Shown: positions 36,040 through 45,114 of the stretch, piece after piece
Layout of the letters: every line of letters begins with the position of its first letter
Numbering within the stretch: the first letter of the stretch is position 1
Assembly: GCF_000429865.1 (NCBI RefSeq)
Contig: NZ_KE386979.1
Span: forward strand, 52,584-116,583
Direction of reading: 5' to 3'
Length of the DNA stretch: 64,000 nt
DNA from: Cucumibacter marinus DSM 18995
GTDB taxonomy: Bacteria; Pseudomonadota; Alphaproteobacteria; Rhizobiales; Devosiaceae
The notes under the pieces: generated by a model
Database searches by the model: none
Told to the model about the DNA's origin: nothing
The model's input: only the letters and a program-made list of their open reading frames with translations
Position numbers and translations under genes: made by a program

Positions 36040-36264
36040 TTAAGGCCTTGGAGAGACAAAGTTCTCCTGATACGCGCCGGCCGGGGTATCGTCGGCTTCA
36101 GGCGCTTGCGGATCGGGATTGGTACCCTTGACCGGCGCGGCGCCGGGCACGGGTTGTTTGGCGGGCTTTTTGAGCCCGATTCGGTGTTTCGGTGTAACGG
36201 GCGTTTCCCGCCCACTAGCGTGTGTCCGGTCGTTTGGAGATCGGTTCATAGGGCTCCGGCTCAT
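36040..36264 (-). CDS. Possible small disordered protein
   Basis: A 74-residue reading frame starting MSRSPMNRSPNDRTH. Composition is Pro/Lys/Asn-rich with no hydrophobic core, so it would be disordered. No recognised domain. The only support is an open frame with reasonable amino-acid composition in the gap between the SLC13 gene and the next small ORF. There is no clear Shine-Dalgarno, so it could be spurious. Confidence 0.35.
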   Translation of the reverse strand: MSRSPMNRSPNDRTHASGRETPVTPKHRIGLKKPAKQPVPGAAPVKGTNPDPQAPEADDTPAGAYQENFVSPRP

Positions 36265-36303
36265 GATTTGGATGCCGGACCATATCACAGTTTGCAAAGA
36301 AGC

Positions 36304-36327
36304 GCCCCCGGTCGATTTGCCGGGGGC
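36304..36327 (-). terminator. Hairpin downstream of the 132-residue ORF
   Basis: GCCCCCGG and CCGGGGGC pair perfectly around an 8-nt loop, 54 nt past the stop of the 36382-36780 gene. On the minus strand it continues GCTTCTTTGC, a weak T-rich tail. Confidence 0.5.
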
Positions 36328-36381
36328 CAGAAACGTCCCGTGCCAGGGAGGGGCGCGGGGCCGGCCTGAATATTCAGGGCT

Positions 36382-36780
36382 TCAGGTGGCCTTGCGGGAC
36401 GCGGAGTCCGGTGCTGCCGCTTGCAGAATTCCCTGCCCGGTTGCCTGCACATCAAGCTGGGCTGCAAAGCGCGAATCGGGGAACGCGTTCACCCGTTCGG
36501 GCAAATTCTCGTCCGTGGGGATGCGCAAGCCCTCCTCAGGCTCGGTATCGACCCCTTCGATCGGCGGGGCCGGCGCCCCGTCGCCATCGCCATATCGTTC
36601 GGGCGAAGGCGGCCGCTCGACAAAGCGTTGCTTGCGTTCTGTGTGGGGTTCTGCTCCAGGCGCAACAGGCTGCACAGGCCTGGCGGTTTCCACGCTCGCT
36701 GCCTGGATCTTTTCTATGCGTTGAATGGCGCCGGTAAACAGATAGTCCGTTTTGACCGCGCCCAAGCCGTCGGTCGCCAT
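36382..36780 (-). CDS. Hypothetical low-complexity protein
   Basis: A 132-residue frame starting MATDGLGAVKTDYLF after GAGGACAGTCAG, a good ribosome-binding site. The first 25 residues could form a helix (FTGAIQRIEKIQAASVETA). The rest is Pro/Glu-rich, apparently unstructured, with a short RFAAQLDVQATGQGIL segment near the end. I recognise no family. It is followed by a hairpin and lies upstream of the 74-residue ORF on the same strand. Confidence 0.6.
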   Translation of the reverse strand: MATDGLGAVKTDYLFTGAIQRIEKIQAASVETARPVQPVAPGAEPHTERKQRFVERPPSPERYGDGDGAPAPPIEGVDTEPEEGLRIPTDENLPERVNAFPDSRFAAQLDVQATGQGILQAAAPDSASRKAT

Positions 36781-36971
36781 CTGACTGTCCTCGTCAGGTC
36801 TCGTCCGGGAATCCTTTCCCTGTCCCGCATTATAACACCGGGATGGCCAATCCATTGCCGAAGTGTGTCAAAACGAACCGGATATTTTCAGTATTGGTTA
36901 AACCAAATGCCTAAGCGCAGCTTAATTTCAAATGGAATCAAGCGGTTCAAAACCGGTATCCATGATGCATG

Positions 36972-37001
36972 AAAAAGCCCGCATCGCGGGGCGATACGGG
37001 C
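36972..37001 (-). terminator. Terminator of secA
   Basis: On the minus strand, GCCCGTATCGC-CCC-GCGATGCGGGC is an 11-position stem with a single mismatch, followed by TTTTTC. It ends 28 nt past the secA stop. Confidence 0.9.
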
Positions 37002-37029
37002 CGATTTGCCTGCAAGCGGGCGCAGGCGG

Positions 37030-39777
37030 CTAGAAGGCGCCGTGGCAGTGCTTGTACTTCTTGCCCGAACCGCACGGGCAGGGCGCGTTGCGCCGAACCT
37101 TGCCCCAGGTCGAGGGATCCTGCGGATCGAGTGTGTCGGCCGCGGCGCCGGCGCCATTGGCCATGGCCGCCGCTTCGGCACCACCGGCAGCGCCAGCGGT
37201 GGCCAGCGCGCGGGGGCGCACCTGGTTTCGGCCGGTCTGCGGATCGTTGTGCCGGGCCTCGAGCTCGCCGGGATCCGGTGTCTCGGGTTCGCGGGGCCGC
37301 ACCTCGATATTGGTATGGAAGAACAGGGTCGTCACCACTTCGCGGAGCTGTTCGAGCAGCCCTTCGAACAAGGTGTAGGCTTCCTGCTTGTATTCGTTGA
37401 GCGGGTCGCGCTGGGCAATACCACGCCAGCCGATGACCTTTTGCAGGTGATCGAGGGTGATCAGGTGTTCGCGCCACAGCCGGTCGAGCGACTGCAGGAG
37501 GATGTTCTTTTCGACATAGGCCATCACCTCGGGGCCGAATTGGGCGAGCCGGGCTGCCGCAGCTTCGTCGACGAGCTTCAAAAGGCGTTCGGAAATGGCT
37601 TCTTCATCAACGCCCTCCTCCTCGAACCATTCCTTGATCGGGGGTTCGACATTGAAGAACTGCTTGGTGGCCTGCGCGAGGCCCTCCGCATTCCATTGTT
37701 CGGGATAGGAGCGCGGCGGGATGGCGTCGCGTACGACCTTTTCGACGAGGTCGATGCGCATGTCCTTGAGGGTGTCGGCGACATTGTCGTCGTCCATCAA
37801 TTCGAGACGCTGTTCGAAGATCACCTTGCGCTGATCGTTCATCACATCATCGAATTTGAGGATGTTCTTGCGGATATCGAAGTTGCGCGCCTCGACCTTG
37901 GCCTGGGCACGTTCGAGTGCCTTTGTCACCCAGGGGTGGGCAATGGCTTCGCCTTCTTCGAGCCCGAGCTTGGTCAGCGTGGCTTCCATGCGATCGGGGG
38001 TGAAGATGCGCATCAGGTCGTCCTGAAGCGACACGTAGAATTTCGAGCGGCCGGGGTCGCCCTGACGGCCTGAACGGCCGCGCAGCTGATTGTCGATGCG
38101 GCGGGATTCATGCCGCTCGGTGCCGATCACATAAAGCCCGCCGGCGGCCTTTGCCTTTTCGGCGTCGGCAGCGATCTGGGCCTTGATGTCGGCGATCTTC
38201 TTGTCGCGGGCTTCGCCTTCAAGACCCTCGCATTCGGTCTCGACCCGCATTTCGAGATTGCCGCCGAGCTGAATGTCGGTCCCGCGGCCGGCCATGTTGG
38301 TGGCGATGGTCACCGCGCCGGGTACGCCCGCATCGGCGATGATCTGGGCTTCCTGCTCGTGGTGGCGGGCGTTGAGCACCTTGATGTTCTTGACCTTTTT
38401 CTTGGTCAAAAGGTCCGCCAGCACCTCGGATTTCTCGATCGAGGTGGTGCCCACCAGCACCGGCTGTCCGCGCTCCTGGCATTCGAGCACGTCTTCGGCC
38501 AGAGCATTGTATTTCTCCGCGACCGAGCGATAGACCTCGTCTTCCTCGTCCTTACGGGCGACGGGGCGGTTGGTCGGGATGGTGACGACATCGAGCTTGT
38601 AGATGTCGGCAAATTCTTCAGCTTCGGTCGAGGCGGTGCCGGTCATGCCCGACAGCTTGTCGTAGAGCCTGAAATAATTCTGGAAGGTGATCGACGCCAT
38701 GGTCTGGTTTTCAGGCTGGATCTTGACGTGCTCCTTGGCCTCGATGGCCTGGTGCAGTCCTTCCGAATAGCGGCGGCCCGGCATCATGCGGCCGGTGAAC
38801 TCGTCGATGATCACCACTTCGTCGTTGCGGACGATATAGTCCTTGTCGCGGGTGAACAGCTTGTGAGCGCGCAGGGCCGAATTGAGGTGGTGCACGACCG
38901 AGACGTTCTCGGTGTCATAGAGCGCGCCGCCTTTCAGCAGCCCGTCCTTTTCGAGCATTTCCTCGATCTTTTCGACGCCTTCGTCGGTGAAGGTCACCGC
39001 GCGCTGCTTTTCGTCGATCTCGTAATCGGCATCGGTCAGGGCGGGGATATAGGTGTCGATCTGCTCGTAGAGGTCCGAGCGGTCTTCGGCGGGGCCGGAA
39101 ATGATCAGCGGCGTGCGCGCTTCGTCGACCAGGATCGAGTCCACTTCGTCGACGATGGCGAAGATATGGCCGCGCTGGACCATGTCCTGGCGCGAATACT
39201 TCATATTGTCGCGCAGATAGTCGAAACCGAACTGGTTGTTGGTGCCATAGGTAATGTCGGAGCCATAGGCAGAGCGGCGGTCGAGGTCCGAGCTTTCGTG
39301 CAGCACGGTGCCCACGGTCATGCCCAAGAACCGGTAGATCTGGCCCATCCACTCGGCGTCACGATGCGCCAGATAGTCGTTCACCGTGATGATGTGGACA
39401 CCTTTGCCGGTGAGCGCGTTGAGATAAGCGGCGAGGGTGGAGACCAGGGTCTTGCCTTCACCGGTGCGCATTTCGGCGATGGAATTGTCGTTGAGCACCA
39501 TGCCGCCGATCAGCTGCACATCGTAGTGGCGCTGACCCAGCGTTCGCTTGGCGGCCTCGCGGACGGTGGCGAAGGCGGGGACGAGCAGATCGTCGAGATG
39601 CTTGCCTTCGGCGTATTGTTTCTTGAATTCGGCCGTACGGGCCTTCAATTCTTCGTCACTCAGGGCTTCGAGCTCGGGCTCGAGAGCATTGATGGCGTCG
39701 ACTTTCGGCTGGTACCGCTTGATCCGGCGATCATTGGCCGAACCGAAAAGCTTTCGGGCGAAGGTGCCTATTGCCAT
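37030..39777 (-). CDS. secA: Protein translocase subunit SecA
   Basis: A 915-residue preprotein translocase ATPase. It has the N-terminal [13 protein letters not shown] segment, Walker A-type [13 protein letters not shown], Walker B-type [17 protein letters not shown], a [24 protein letters not shown] stretch, and [11 protein letters not shown] near the second NBD. The C-terminal zinc-binding tail [13 protein letters not shown] is intact, as needed for SecB and lipid contacts. It drives export through SecYEG. A perfect TTGACA promoter and a strong terminator frame it, so it is a single-gene unit. The length is normal. Confidence 0.98.
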   Translation of the reverse strand: MAIGTFARKLFGSANDRRIKRYQPKVDAINALEPELEALSDEELKARTAEFKKQYAEGKHLDDLLVPAFATVREAAKRTLGQRHYDVQLIGGMVLNDNSIAEMRTGEGKTLVSTLAAYLNALTGKGVHIITVNDYLAHRDAEWMGQIYRFLGMTVGTVLHESSDLDRRSAYGSDITYGTNNQFGFDYLRDNMKYSRQDMVQRGHIFAIVDEVDSILVDEARTPLIISGPAEDRSDLYEQIDTYIPALTDADYEIDEKQRAVTFTDEGVEKIEEMLEKDGLLKGGALYDTENVSVVHHLNSALRAHKLFTRDKDYIVRNDEVVIIDEFTGRMMPGRRYSEGLHQAIEAKEHVKIQPENQTMASITFQNYFRLYDKLSGMTGTASTEAEEFADIYKLDVVTIPTNRPVARKDEEDEVYRSVAEKYNALAEDVLECQERGQPVLVGTTSIEKSEVLADLLTKKKVKNIKVLNARHHEQEAQIIADAGVPGAVTIATNMAGRGTDIQLGGNLEMRVETECEGLEGEARDKKIADIKAQIAADAEKAKAAGGLYVIGTERHESRRIDNQLRGRSGRQGDPGRSKFYVSLQDDLMRIFTPDRMEATLTKLGLEEGEAIAHPWVTKALERAQAKVEARNFDIRKNILKFDDVMNDQRKVIFEQRLELMDDDNVADTLKDMRIDLVEKVVRDAIPPRSYPEQWNAEGLAQATKQFFNVEPPIKEWFEEEGVDEEAISERLLKLVDEAAAARLAQFGPEVMAYVEKNILLQSLDRLWREHLITLDHLQKVIGWRGIAQRDPLNEYKQEAYTLFEGLLEQLREVVTTLFFHTNIEVRPREPETPDPGELEARHNDPQTGRNQVRPRALATAGAAGGAEAAAMANGAGAAADTLDPQDPSTWGKVRRNAPCPCGSGKKYKHCHGAF

Positions 39778-39904
39778 TCCTAGTATTCCCTGAATTCAAC
39801 GGGAGCCGGAGCGGCCCCGGGCTTGGCCGCAAGGGCCGGCATGTGCCATGTTTCGGGCTCTTTTGCGGCAGATAACCGCCCCTGTCCATTGCACGGCGTG
39901 GGCA

Positions 39905-39933
39905 GATGTAAGTGTGGCGGCATGGCTTGTCAA
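39905..39933 (-). promoter_or_regulatory. Predicted promoter of secA
   Basis: On the minus strand, TTGACA and TACATC are 17 nt apart, about 130 nt upstream of the secA start codon. The -35 is a perfect match to the consensus. Confidence 0.55.
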
Positions 39934-40000
39934 CGGCACGCAAATGACGCAAACCTGCCCGCGCTTGGGGCCGCAACACCAGATTTCAGGGAACTTTGAT

Positions 40001-40912
40001 ATGACGCGCAAGACTTTCCGCCGCACCCGCCCGGGGGCCCGACAGACGCTGGCCGCGCTGATGGTGGCTGCCGGCCTTGCCGGAGCCGCGCCGCTTGTGG
40101 CGAGCGTTCCTGCCCTGGCTCAGGAGGACGGCGCTGCCGCCGAGACCGGCCCGACCGTGCTTGCCCGGGTTGGCGAGGACGTGGTGACCGAAGACGATTT
40201 CCGCTTCGCGATCGAGGAAATGGGCTCTCAGCTCGCCAATATGCCGCCGGCCCAGCAGCGGGATTTCCTGCTCAACATGCTCATCGATATGAAGGTGATG
40301 GCCCGCGCGGCCCGCGAGGCCGAGATGGACCAGACCGAGGCCTACCAGGCCCGCAAGGACTATCTCGAGGAGCGGGCGCTGCGGCGTGCCTATCTCGAGC
40401 AGGTGATCCAGACCTCGGTGACCGACGAGGATGTGCAGGCCGCCTATGACGAATTCGTTCAGGGCTTCGAGCCGGAACAGGAAGTAAGGGCCCGCCATAT
40501 TCTTCTGGGCAGCGAGGATGATGCGAAGGCGGTGATCGCCGAACTCGAGGCCGGGCGCGATTTCGCCGAGCTGGCCAAGGAAAAGTCGACCGGCCCCACC
40601 GGCCCGAATGGCGGTGACCTCGGCTATTTCACCAAGGACCGCATGGTGCCGCCATTCGCAGAAGCCGCGTTTGCGCTCGAGCCGGGCCAGATCTCCGAAC
40701 CGGTCGAGACCCAGTTCGGCTGGCACGTGATCAAGCTCGAAGACAAGAAAGAGTCCGCCCCGCCTGCGTTCGAGGAAGTCGAGCAGGGCCTGCGCCAGCA
40801 GATGCTCTACGAGAAATTCGAGGAGATCGTCGGCCAGCTGCGGTCTGAAACCACGATCGAGATTGTGGGTGCGGAAGACACTGCGGCTGAGGGCGAAGAA
40901 GCGGCGGAATAA
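40001..40912 (+). CDS. Periplasmic parvulin-type peptidyl-prolyl isomerase
   Basis: A 303-residue protein with an N-terminal signal of about 40 residues (LAALMVAAGLAGAAPLVASVPALAQ). A SurA-like helical N-domain (DFRFAIEEMGSQLANMPPAQQRDFLLNMLIDMKV) is followed by a PpiC rotamase domain (VRARHILLGSEDDAKAVIAEL, GGDLGYFTKDRMVPPFAEAAF, ETQFGWHVIKLEDKKE). It folds exported proteins in the periplasm. ATG 40001 follows CAGGGA and opens on the basic part of the signal. A terminator lies just downstream. It is divergent from secA. Confidence 0.92.
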   Translation: MTRKTFRRTRPGARQTLAALMVAAGLAGAAPLVASVPALAQEDGAAAETGPTVLARVGEDVVTEDDFRFAIEEMGSQLANMPPAQQRDFLLNMLIDMKVMARAAREAEMDQTEAYQARKDYLEERALRRAYLEQVIQTSVTDEDVQAAYDEFVQGFEPEQEVRARHILLGSEDDAKAVIAELEAGRDFAELAKEKSTGPTGPNGGDLGYFTKDRMVPPFAEAAFALEPGQISEPVETQFGWHVIKLEDKKESAPPAFEEVEQGLRQQMLYEKFEEIVGQLRSETTIEIVGAEDTAAEGEEAAE

Positions 40913-40934
40913 CCGCTTCGCCATTGATGATTTG

Positions 40935-40962
40935 AAGGGCGGTCCTTGGGCCGCCCTTTTTT
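40935..40962 (+). terminator. Terminator of the parvulin gene
   Basis: AAGGGCGG and CCGCCCTT pair around TCCTTGGG and are followed by six T residues, 22 nt past the stop codon. Confidence 0.88.
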
Positions 40963-41040
40963 GCGGGCCGGCTCTTCATTCGGTGCCGGGTGCGAGGCAA
41001 AAGGCATCCGGGGCCGCCCGGGAGGTTGCAGCCCTCAAGC

Positions 41041-41132
41041 CCTCACCCTGAGCCCTCATGGTGAGCTCGTCGAACCACGAAGGGCGAAGGTGGCCCGAGT
41101 GGCCCATCCTTCGACGGGCTCAGGATGAGGTT
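41041..41132. repeat. Paired palindrome repeat, family B, copy 1
   Basis: CCCTCACCCTGAGCCCTCAT, then GAGCTCGTCGAACCACGAAG, and after a spacer CCATCCTTCGACGGGCTCAG followed by GATGAGG. The two halves are inverted relative to each other (CCTGAGC/GCTCAGG). Copies lie at 41331-41369 (left half) and 47844-47923. Confidence 0.7.
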
Positions 41133-41168
41133 TGAGACTGAAGCGAGTGCGCTGCCACAATCTCCCTC

Positions 41169-41296
41169 GTCATTCTCGGGCTTGACCCGAGAATCCATGA
41201 TGAGGTGCCATTCGGCAAACGGTATGGATCGTTCACGACCGCAGCACACCCTGCGGCGCCTCATGGACCCTCGGATCAAGTCCGAGGGTGACGAGG
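41169..41296. repeat. Paired palindrome repeat, family C
   Basis: The left hairpin unit CATTCTCGGGCTTGACCCGA continues GAATCCATGATGAGG. About 60 nt later the right unit CCTCATGGACCCTCGGATCA continues AGTCCGAGGGTGACG. Each unit is itself a hairpin and they are inverted with respect to each other. It lies between two family-B elements in the parvulin-argJ gap (40913-41484), which has no ORF I trust. Confidence 0.65.
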
Positions 41297-41330
41297 TGGG
41301 TGGAGATGCGCAGTGCCAAGAGCTACCCAC

Positions 41331-41369
41331 ACCCTCACCCTGAGCTCGTCAAACCACGAAGGGCGAGGG
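41331..41369. repeat. Half-copy of the family B repeat
   Basis: ACCCTCACCCTGAGCTCGTC followed by AAACCACGAAGGGCGAGGG. This matches the left unit of 41041-41132, without the right unit. Confidence 0.6.
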
Positions 41370-41484
41370 CGGCGCGAATGGATCAAACACCTCAAGCCGA
41401 CTGACGCGCCCCCTTACGCCCCCTTGCGCAGCGTTGCGGCTTGTTGCAAACCGGAATGCACTGTCTTGCCCTCAGGGAATCATC

Positions 41485-42729
41485 ATGAAAACGCTTGCCG
41501 TTTCGCCGCTTGCCCCGAAATCCCAGCCCGAGCTGCCCGCGATTGACGGGGTCAGGTTCGCGACCGCCCAGGCCGGGCTTAAATATAAGGGCCGAACCGA
41601 TGTGCTGCTGGCCGAATTCGCCGCGGGTACGCAGGTTGCGGGCGTCTTCACCCAATCGAAATGCGCTTCGGCGCCGGTTGACTGGTGCAAGGCGCATATC
41701 GGTGGTGGCCGGGTGCGCGGGTTGGTGGTCAATTCGGGCAATGCCAATGCCTTCACCGGCAAGAAGGGCAAGGTGGCGGTCGAGCTGACCGCGGATATCG
41801 CGGCCAAGGCGCTTGGCTGTGCGACCTCGGAGATCATGCTGGCCTCAACCGGGGTGATCGGGGAGCCGCTGCCGGCCGAGAAGTTCTCGGGTGTGCTCGA
41901 GGAGACGGCGGGACGCATGGCGGAAGGCCCGTGGATCGATGCCGCCAAGGCGATCATGACCACCGATACCTTTCCCAAACAGGCATTCCGCACGCTCACT
42001 CTCGATGGCGTCGAGGTGAGCATTGCCGGTATCGCCAAGGGATCGGGCATGATCGCACCGGATATGGCAACCATGCTCGGTTTCATCTTCACCGATGCGC
42101 CGGTAGCCGCGCCTGTTTTGCAGGCGCTGCTGTCGAGCCGGGTCGGCACGAGCTTCAACGCGGTGACGGTCGATAGCGACACATCCACCTCGGATACCTG
42201 CCTCGCCTTTGCGACCGGCAAGGCGGCGGACAAGGGCCTGGCCGCCATCGAGGCGCCGACGGATCCGCGCGCGGCGCTGTTCGGGGAGGCGCTGCATGAG
42301 GTGCTGTTCGACCTCGCCATGCAGATCGTGCGCGACGGGGAAGGGGCGAGCAAGTTCGTCGCCATCACCGTTTCGGGCGCGCAATCGGACACCAGCGCCG
42401 CCGTGATCGCCAAGGCGATTGCCAATTCGCCGCTCGTCAAGACCGCGATTGCGGGGGAAGACGCCAATTGGGGCCGGGTGGTGATGGCTGTCGGCAAGGC
42501 CGGCGAGCCGGCCGACCGTGACCGGCTCACCATACGCTTCGGCCCGCATGTGCTGGCCCGCGACGGGGAGCGCGCCGAAGATTATGACGAGGCGGTCGCC
42601 AGCGAATACATGAAGGGCGAAGAGCTCGAGATCGGGGTCGAATTGGGGCTCGGGGACGGGCAGTTCACCGCCTATACCTGCGATCTGACCCATGGCTATA
42701 TCTCGATCAACGGAGACTACAGAAGCTGA
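41485..42729 (+). CDS. argJ: Bifunctional glutamate N-acetyltransferase/amino-acid acetyltransferase ArgJ
   Basis: A 414-residue protein of the ArgJ self-cleaving family. The junction [10 protein letters not shown] has the nucleophilic Thr at 196, and [25 protein letters not shown] and [15 protein letters not shown] are conserved blocks. It recycles acetyl between acetyl-ornithine and glutamate in arginine synthesis; whether it can also start the pathway cannot be told. ATG 41485 follows CAGGGAA. The downstream GNAT gene begins in the same transcript. Confidence 0.96.
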   Translation: MKTLAVSPLAPKSQPELPAIDGVRFATAQAGLKYKGRTDVLLAEFAAGTQVAGVFTQSKCASAPVDWCKAHIGGGRVRGLVVNSGNANAFTGKKGKVAVELTADIAAKALGCATSEIMLASTGVIGEPLPAEKFSGVLEETAGRMAEGPWIDAAKAIMTTDTFPKQAFRTLTLDGVEVSIAGIAKGSGMIAPDMATMLGFIFTDAPVAAPVLQALLSSRVGTSFNAVTVDSDTSTSDTCLAFATGKAADKGLAAIEAPTDPRAALFGEALHEVLFDLAMQIVRDGEGASKFVAITVSGAQSDTSAAVIAKAIANSPLVKTAIAGEDANWGRVVMAVGKAGEPADRDRLTIRFGPHVLARDGERAEDYDEAVASEYMKGEELEIGVELGLGDGQFTAYTCDLTHGYISINGDYRS

Positions 42730-42800
42730 GCGGGTCTTTACTGCCAGGCATTCTCGACATTGAGGCGGCGGCCCTGACGGGCTGGCCGGCGCTCAGGGTC

Positions 42801-43511
42801 GTGCATGACCGGTCCTGGGTCTGGCGCTGGGCGCGCGGCTACACCAAGCGGGCCAATTCGATCAATGCGCTCGACCCGAATGACGATGCGGATATCGACA
42901 AGCGCCTCGACCGGCTGACCGCCCTTTCAACCCGGCACGGGATTGCGCCCGTGTTCCGGGTTACCCCGCTTGCCAGCCCTGCCGTCTCGGCGGTTCTCGA
43001 TGCCCGGGGCTGGGTGCGGATCGAAACCTCGCATGTTCTGGCCATGAATCTGGTGAACCCGGAGATGACCGGCGCGACGGGCGCTGTCAGCGAAAAGGTG
43101 ACGCTGCACCCGCCTGCCGACCCGGCCTGGCTCGAAGCGCAAGCCGCGCTGGCGGGCTATGACAATCAGACCCGCGACAGTCTTGGCGCGGTGTTGACCC
43201 AGATCCCGTGTGCGGCTTCGGGCCTTCTGGTCTGGCGTGACGGTGCGCCGGTCGCTGCCGCGCTCGCCACCGTCTCGGGCGGGATCGCGATTTTCGTCAA
43301 TGTGGTGGTGGCCGGCCCTTTGCGCGGGCAGGGCCTTGGACGTCAGGTGATGGTGGCCGCGCTCGACTGGGCGAAAGAACAGGGCGCGGACCATGCCGCG
43401 ATCCAGGTGGTTGCGGGCAACGAACCGGCCATCGGGCTTTACACAGCGCTCGGTTTCGAACCGCGCTATGACTATCATTATCGTCTGCCCGGGGAGGGCG
43501 TCTCGGCATGA
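42801..43511 (+). CDS. GNAT-family N-acetyltransferase (start uncertain)
   Basis: At least 236 residues. The C-terminal GNAT core has FVNVVVAGPLRGQGLGRQVMVAALDWAKEQGADHAAIQVVAGNEPAIGLYTALGF. The first usual start is GTG 42801, but the frame stays open upstream and reads LLPGILDIEAAALTGWPALR before it. That matches the N-terminus of this GNAT subfamily, whose next motif (GYTKRANSINAL) is present here. The true start may be a CTG at 42741 or at 42726, where it would overlap the argJ stop. It is coupled to mutT by a 4-nt overlap. Confidence 0.8.
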   Translation: MHDRSWVWRWARGYTKRANSINALDPNDDADIDKRLDRLTALSTRHGIAPVFRVTPLASPAVSAVLDARGWVRIETSHVLAMNLVNPEMTGATGAVSEKVTLHPPADPAWLEAQAALAGYDNQTRDSLGAVLTQIPCAASGLLVWRDGAPVAAALATVSGGIAIFVNVVVAGPLRGQGLGRQVMVAALDWAKEQGADHAAIQVVAGNEPAIGLYTALGFEPRYDYHYRLPGEGVSA

Positions 43512-43906
43512 ATCTGGTTCTGGTGGCCGCTTGCGCGCTGGTCGATGCCGACAGGCGCGTGTTGATCGCCCAGCGGCCCGAGGAGAAGGCGATGGGCGGG
43601 CTGTGGGAGTTCCCTGGCGGCAAGATCGAGCCGGGCGAGACACCCGAGGCGGCGATCATCCGCGAACTTGAGGAAGAATTGGGCGTTTCGACCCAGAATG
43701 CCTGCCTTGCGCCGCTTAGCTTTGCCTCGTTTTCTTACGAAAAATTTCACCTTCTGATGCCAGTCTTCGTCTGCCGCCGCTGGCAGGGGACGCCACGCGC
43801 CATCGAGCATCAGGCCCTCAAATGGGTCCGTCCGCGCGATCTTCGCGACTATCCCATGCCTCCGGCAGATGAGCCGTTGATCGCCACGCTTTGCGATCTG
43901 CTCTGA
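43508..43906 (+). CDS. mutT: Nudix hydrolase MutT (8-oxo-dGTP diphosphatase type)
   Basis: A 132-residue Nudix protein. The GGKIEPGETPEAAIIRELEEELGV stretch is a complete Nudix box (G-x5-E-x7-REUxEE-x2-GU). The sequence before it (RPEEKAMGGLWEFPGGK) matches MutT-type enzymes that remove 8-oxo-dGTP from the nucleotide pool. It overlaps the GNAT gene by 4 nt (ATGA) and lies 17 nt before a pilin gene. Confidence 0.92.
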   Translation: MNLVLVAACALVDADRRVLIAQRPEEKAMGGLWEFPGGKIEPGETPEAAIIRELEEELGVSTQNACLAPLSFASFSYEKFHLLMPVFVCRRWQGTPRAIEHQALKWVRPRDLRDYPMPPADEPLIATLCDLL

Positions 43907-43923
43907 GGGTGAAAGGACAGGCC

Positions 43924-44118
43924 ATGCGCAATGGCATCAAACTGGTCAAGCGGTTTGCACGGGAAGACAGCGGTGCGAGCCTGATCGAATACGGTCTGCT
44001 GGCGGCCCTGATCGCGGTGGGGTGTATCGTGGCCTTCTCGGCTGCCGGTGAAGGGCTCGTGGCCCTGTTCGGCACCGGCGCGGGCGACCAGATCGACGGC
44101 GCCGCCGACAAGATCTGA
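43924..44118 (+). CDS. Flp-family type IVb pilin
   Basis: A 64-residue prepilin. The leader MRNGIKLVKRFAREDSG is followed by the mature start ASLIEYGLLAALIAVGCIV, with the Flp Glu5-Tyr6 pair after the prepilin cleavage Gly17. It forms thin Tad/Flp pili. No other tad genes are in the window, so it depends on a locus elsewhere or is an orphan. AAAGGA precedes the ATG. It may be cotranscribed with mutT. Confidence 0.9.
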   Translation: MRNGIKLVKRFAREDSGASLIEYGLLAALIAVGCIVAFSAAGEGLVALFGTGAGDQIDGAADKI

Positions 44119-44127
44119 TTTCGGCCC

Positions 44128-44985
44128 CTAATCCGATTTGTCGCCCAGCACGTCTCTGAGCGACGCCTTGGCACTGCCCGGCGCCAGCGGTTTCTGCTGG
44201 CTTTCGTCCGGTGCCCATCCCGACATCCAGATGATTTCAAGCGTTGCACCGACGCGGCCGTCCGGGTCTCCGGCGATCTCGGCATAGTGCCGGGCCGCGG
44301 CGACCAGCCGGTTGGGGGTCACAAGGCCCTTTGGCCGTTCGGCGAGGGGATTGGCCGCGCCCAGCGATTTCAGCTCCCGCATCAGTGCGATCGGATCGGC
44401 ATAGCGCACCCGATGGGTTTCGACATCGGTGACCGGCAGGGCAAAGCCTGCCCGCTGGAGAAGGGCGCCAGCATCCCTGACCTCGATCATCGGCGCAATG
44501 CGGGGCGCGGCGCCGCCGACGGTTTCGGCATCCGCCGCCAGCCAGGCGCGACGCAGCTCGGTGAGCGAATTGCCGCCCAGCGTGGCCGCGATCAACAGCC
44601 CGTCTGGCCGCAAATGCTGCCGTAACCGCACCAGAAAGCCTGGCACGTCGTTGACGGTTGAAAGGTCGAACAGCGAAACGATGAGATCGTAATCGGTTGC
44701 GCCGAGGTCGAGTGCTTCGGGGTCAACCTGCCGGGCCGTGCCGGGGGCCAGGGTGGCCGCCGTCTCGAAACTGATCGGGCCGTCCGCGGTGGCGGCGGTC
44801 TTGGGCAGCCCTTCTGCGCGGGGCGCCATGACCAGGGCCTTTTCGAAACGCCGCTTGATCGGGGCCAGCCGGTCCATCAGGTCGTTGACCGCCAGTTCGG
44901 TGACGAAATCGGCCTCCGCCGCGGCCTGCTTGAGACGCCAGGCCATCAGGTCGCGGTCGAAAAGTCTGGGCGGGGTGGCAGTCAC
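44128..44985 (-). CDS. NDUFAF5/BioC-like SAM-dependent methyltransferase-family protein
   Basis: A 285-residue protein starting from GTG 44985 after CAGGAT. It has the opening LFDRDLMAWRLKQAAAE and a Rossmann-type core; the middle segment DYDLIVSLFDLSTVNDVPGFLVRLRQHLRPDGLLIAATLGGNSLTELRRA is highly characteristic of the NDUFAF5/alphaproteobacterial group. The mitochondrial member hydroxylates an arginine of complex I subunit NDUFS7, so methylation is not assured. It is divergent from comF, a usual neighbour. Confidence 0.82.
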   Translation of the reverse strand: MTATPPRLFDRDLMAWRLKQAAAEADFVTELAVNDLMDRLAPIKRRFEKALVMAPRAEGLPKTAATADGPISFETAATLAPGTARQVDPEALDLGATDYDLIVSLFDLSTVNDVPGFLVRLRQHLRPDGLLIAATLGGNSLTELRRAWLAADAETVGGAAPRIAPMIEVRDAGALLQRAGFALPVTDVETHRVRYADPIALMRELKSLGAANPLAERPKGLVTPNRLVAAARHYAEIAGDPDGRVGATLEIIWMSGWAPDESQQKPLAPGSAKASLRDVLGDKSD

Positions 44986-45114
44986 GGGATCATCCTGATC
45001 GGCGTTGGAATTGCCGCAGCACTGCGGGAATTGCGCATTTGCCGGCCGAAGCGCCGGATTATGGTCGCGGTTATGAACAGGGGCGAGACGGAAGTCAAAA
45101 CCGAAGGCGATGCG

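Noticed and set aside
38110..39783. A 557-residue plus-strand frame across secA
   Set aside because: Antisense of an essential, fully conserved gene; GC-driven open frame only.
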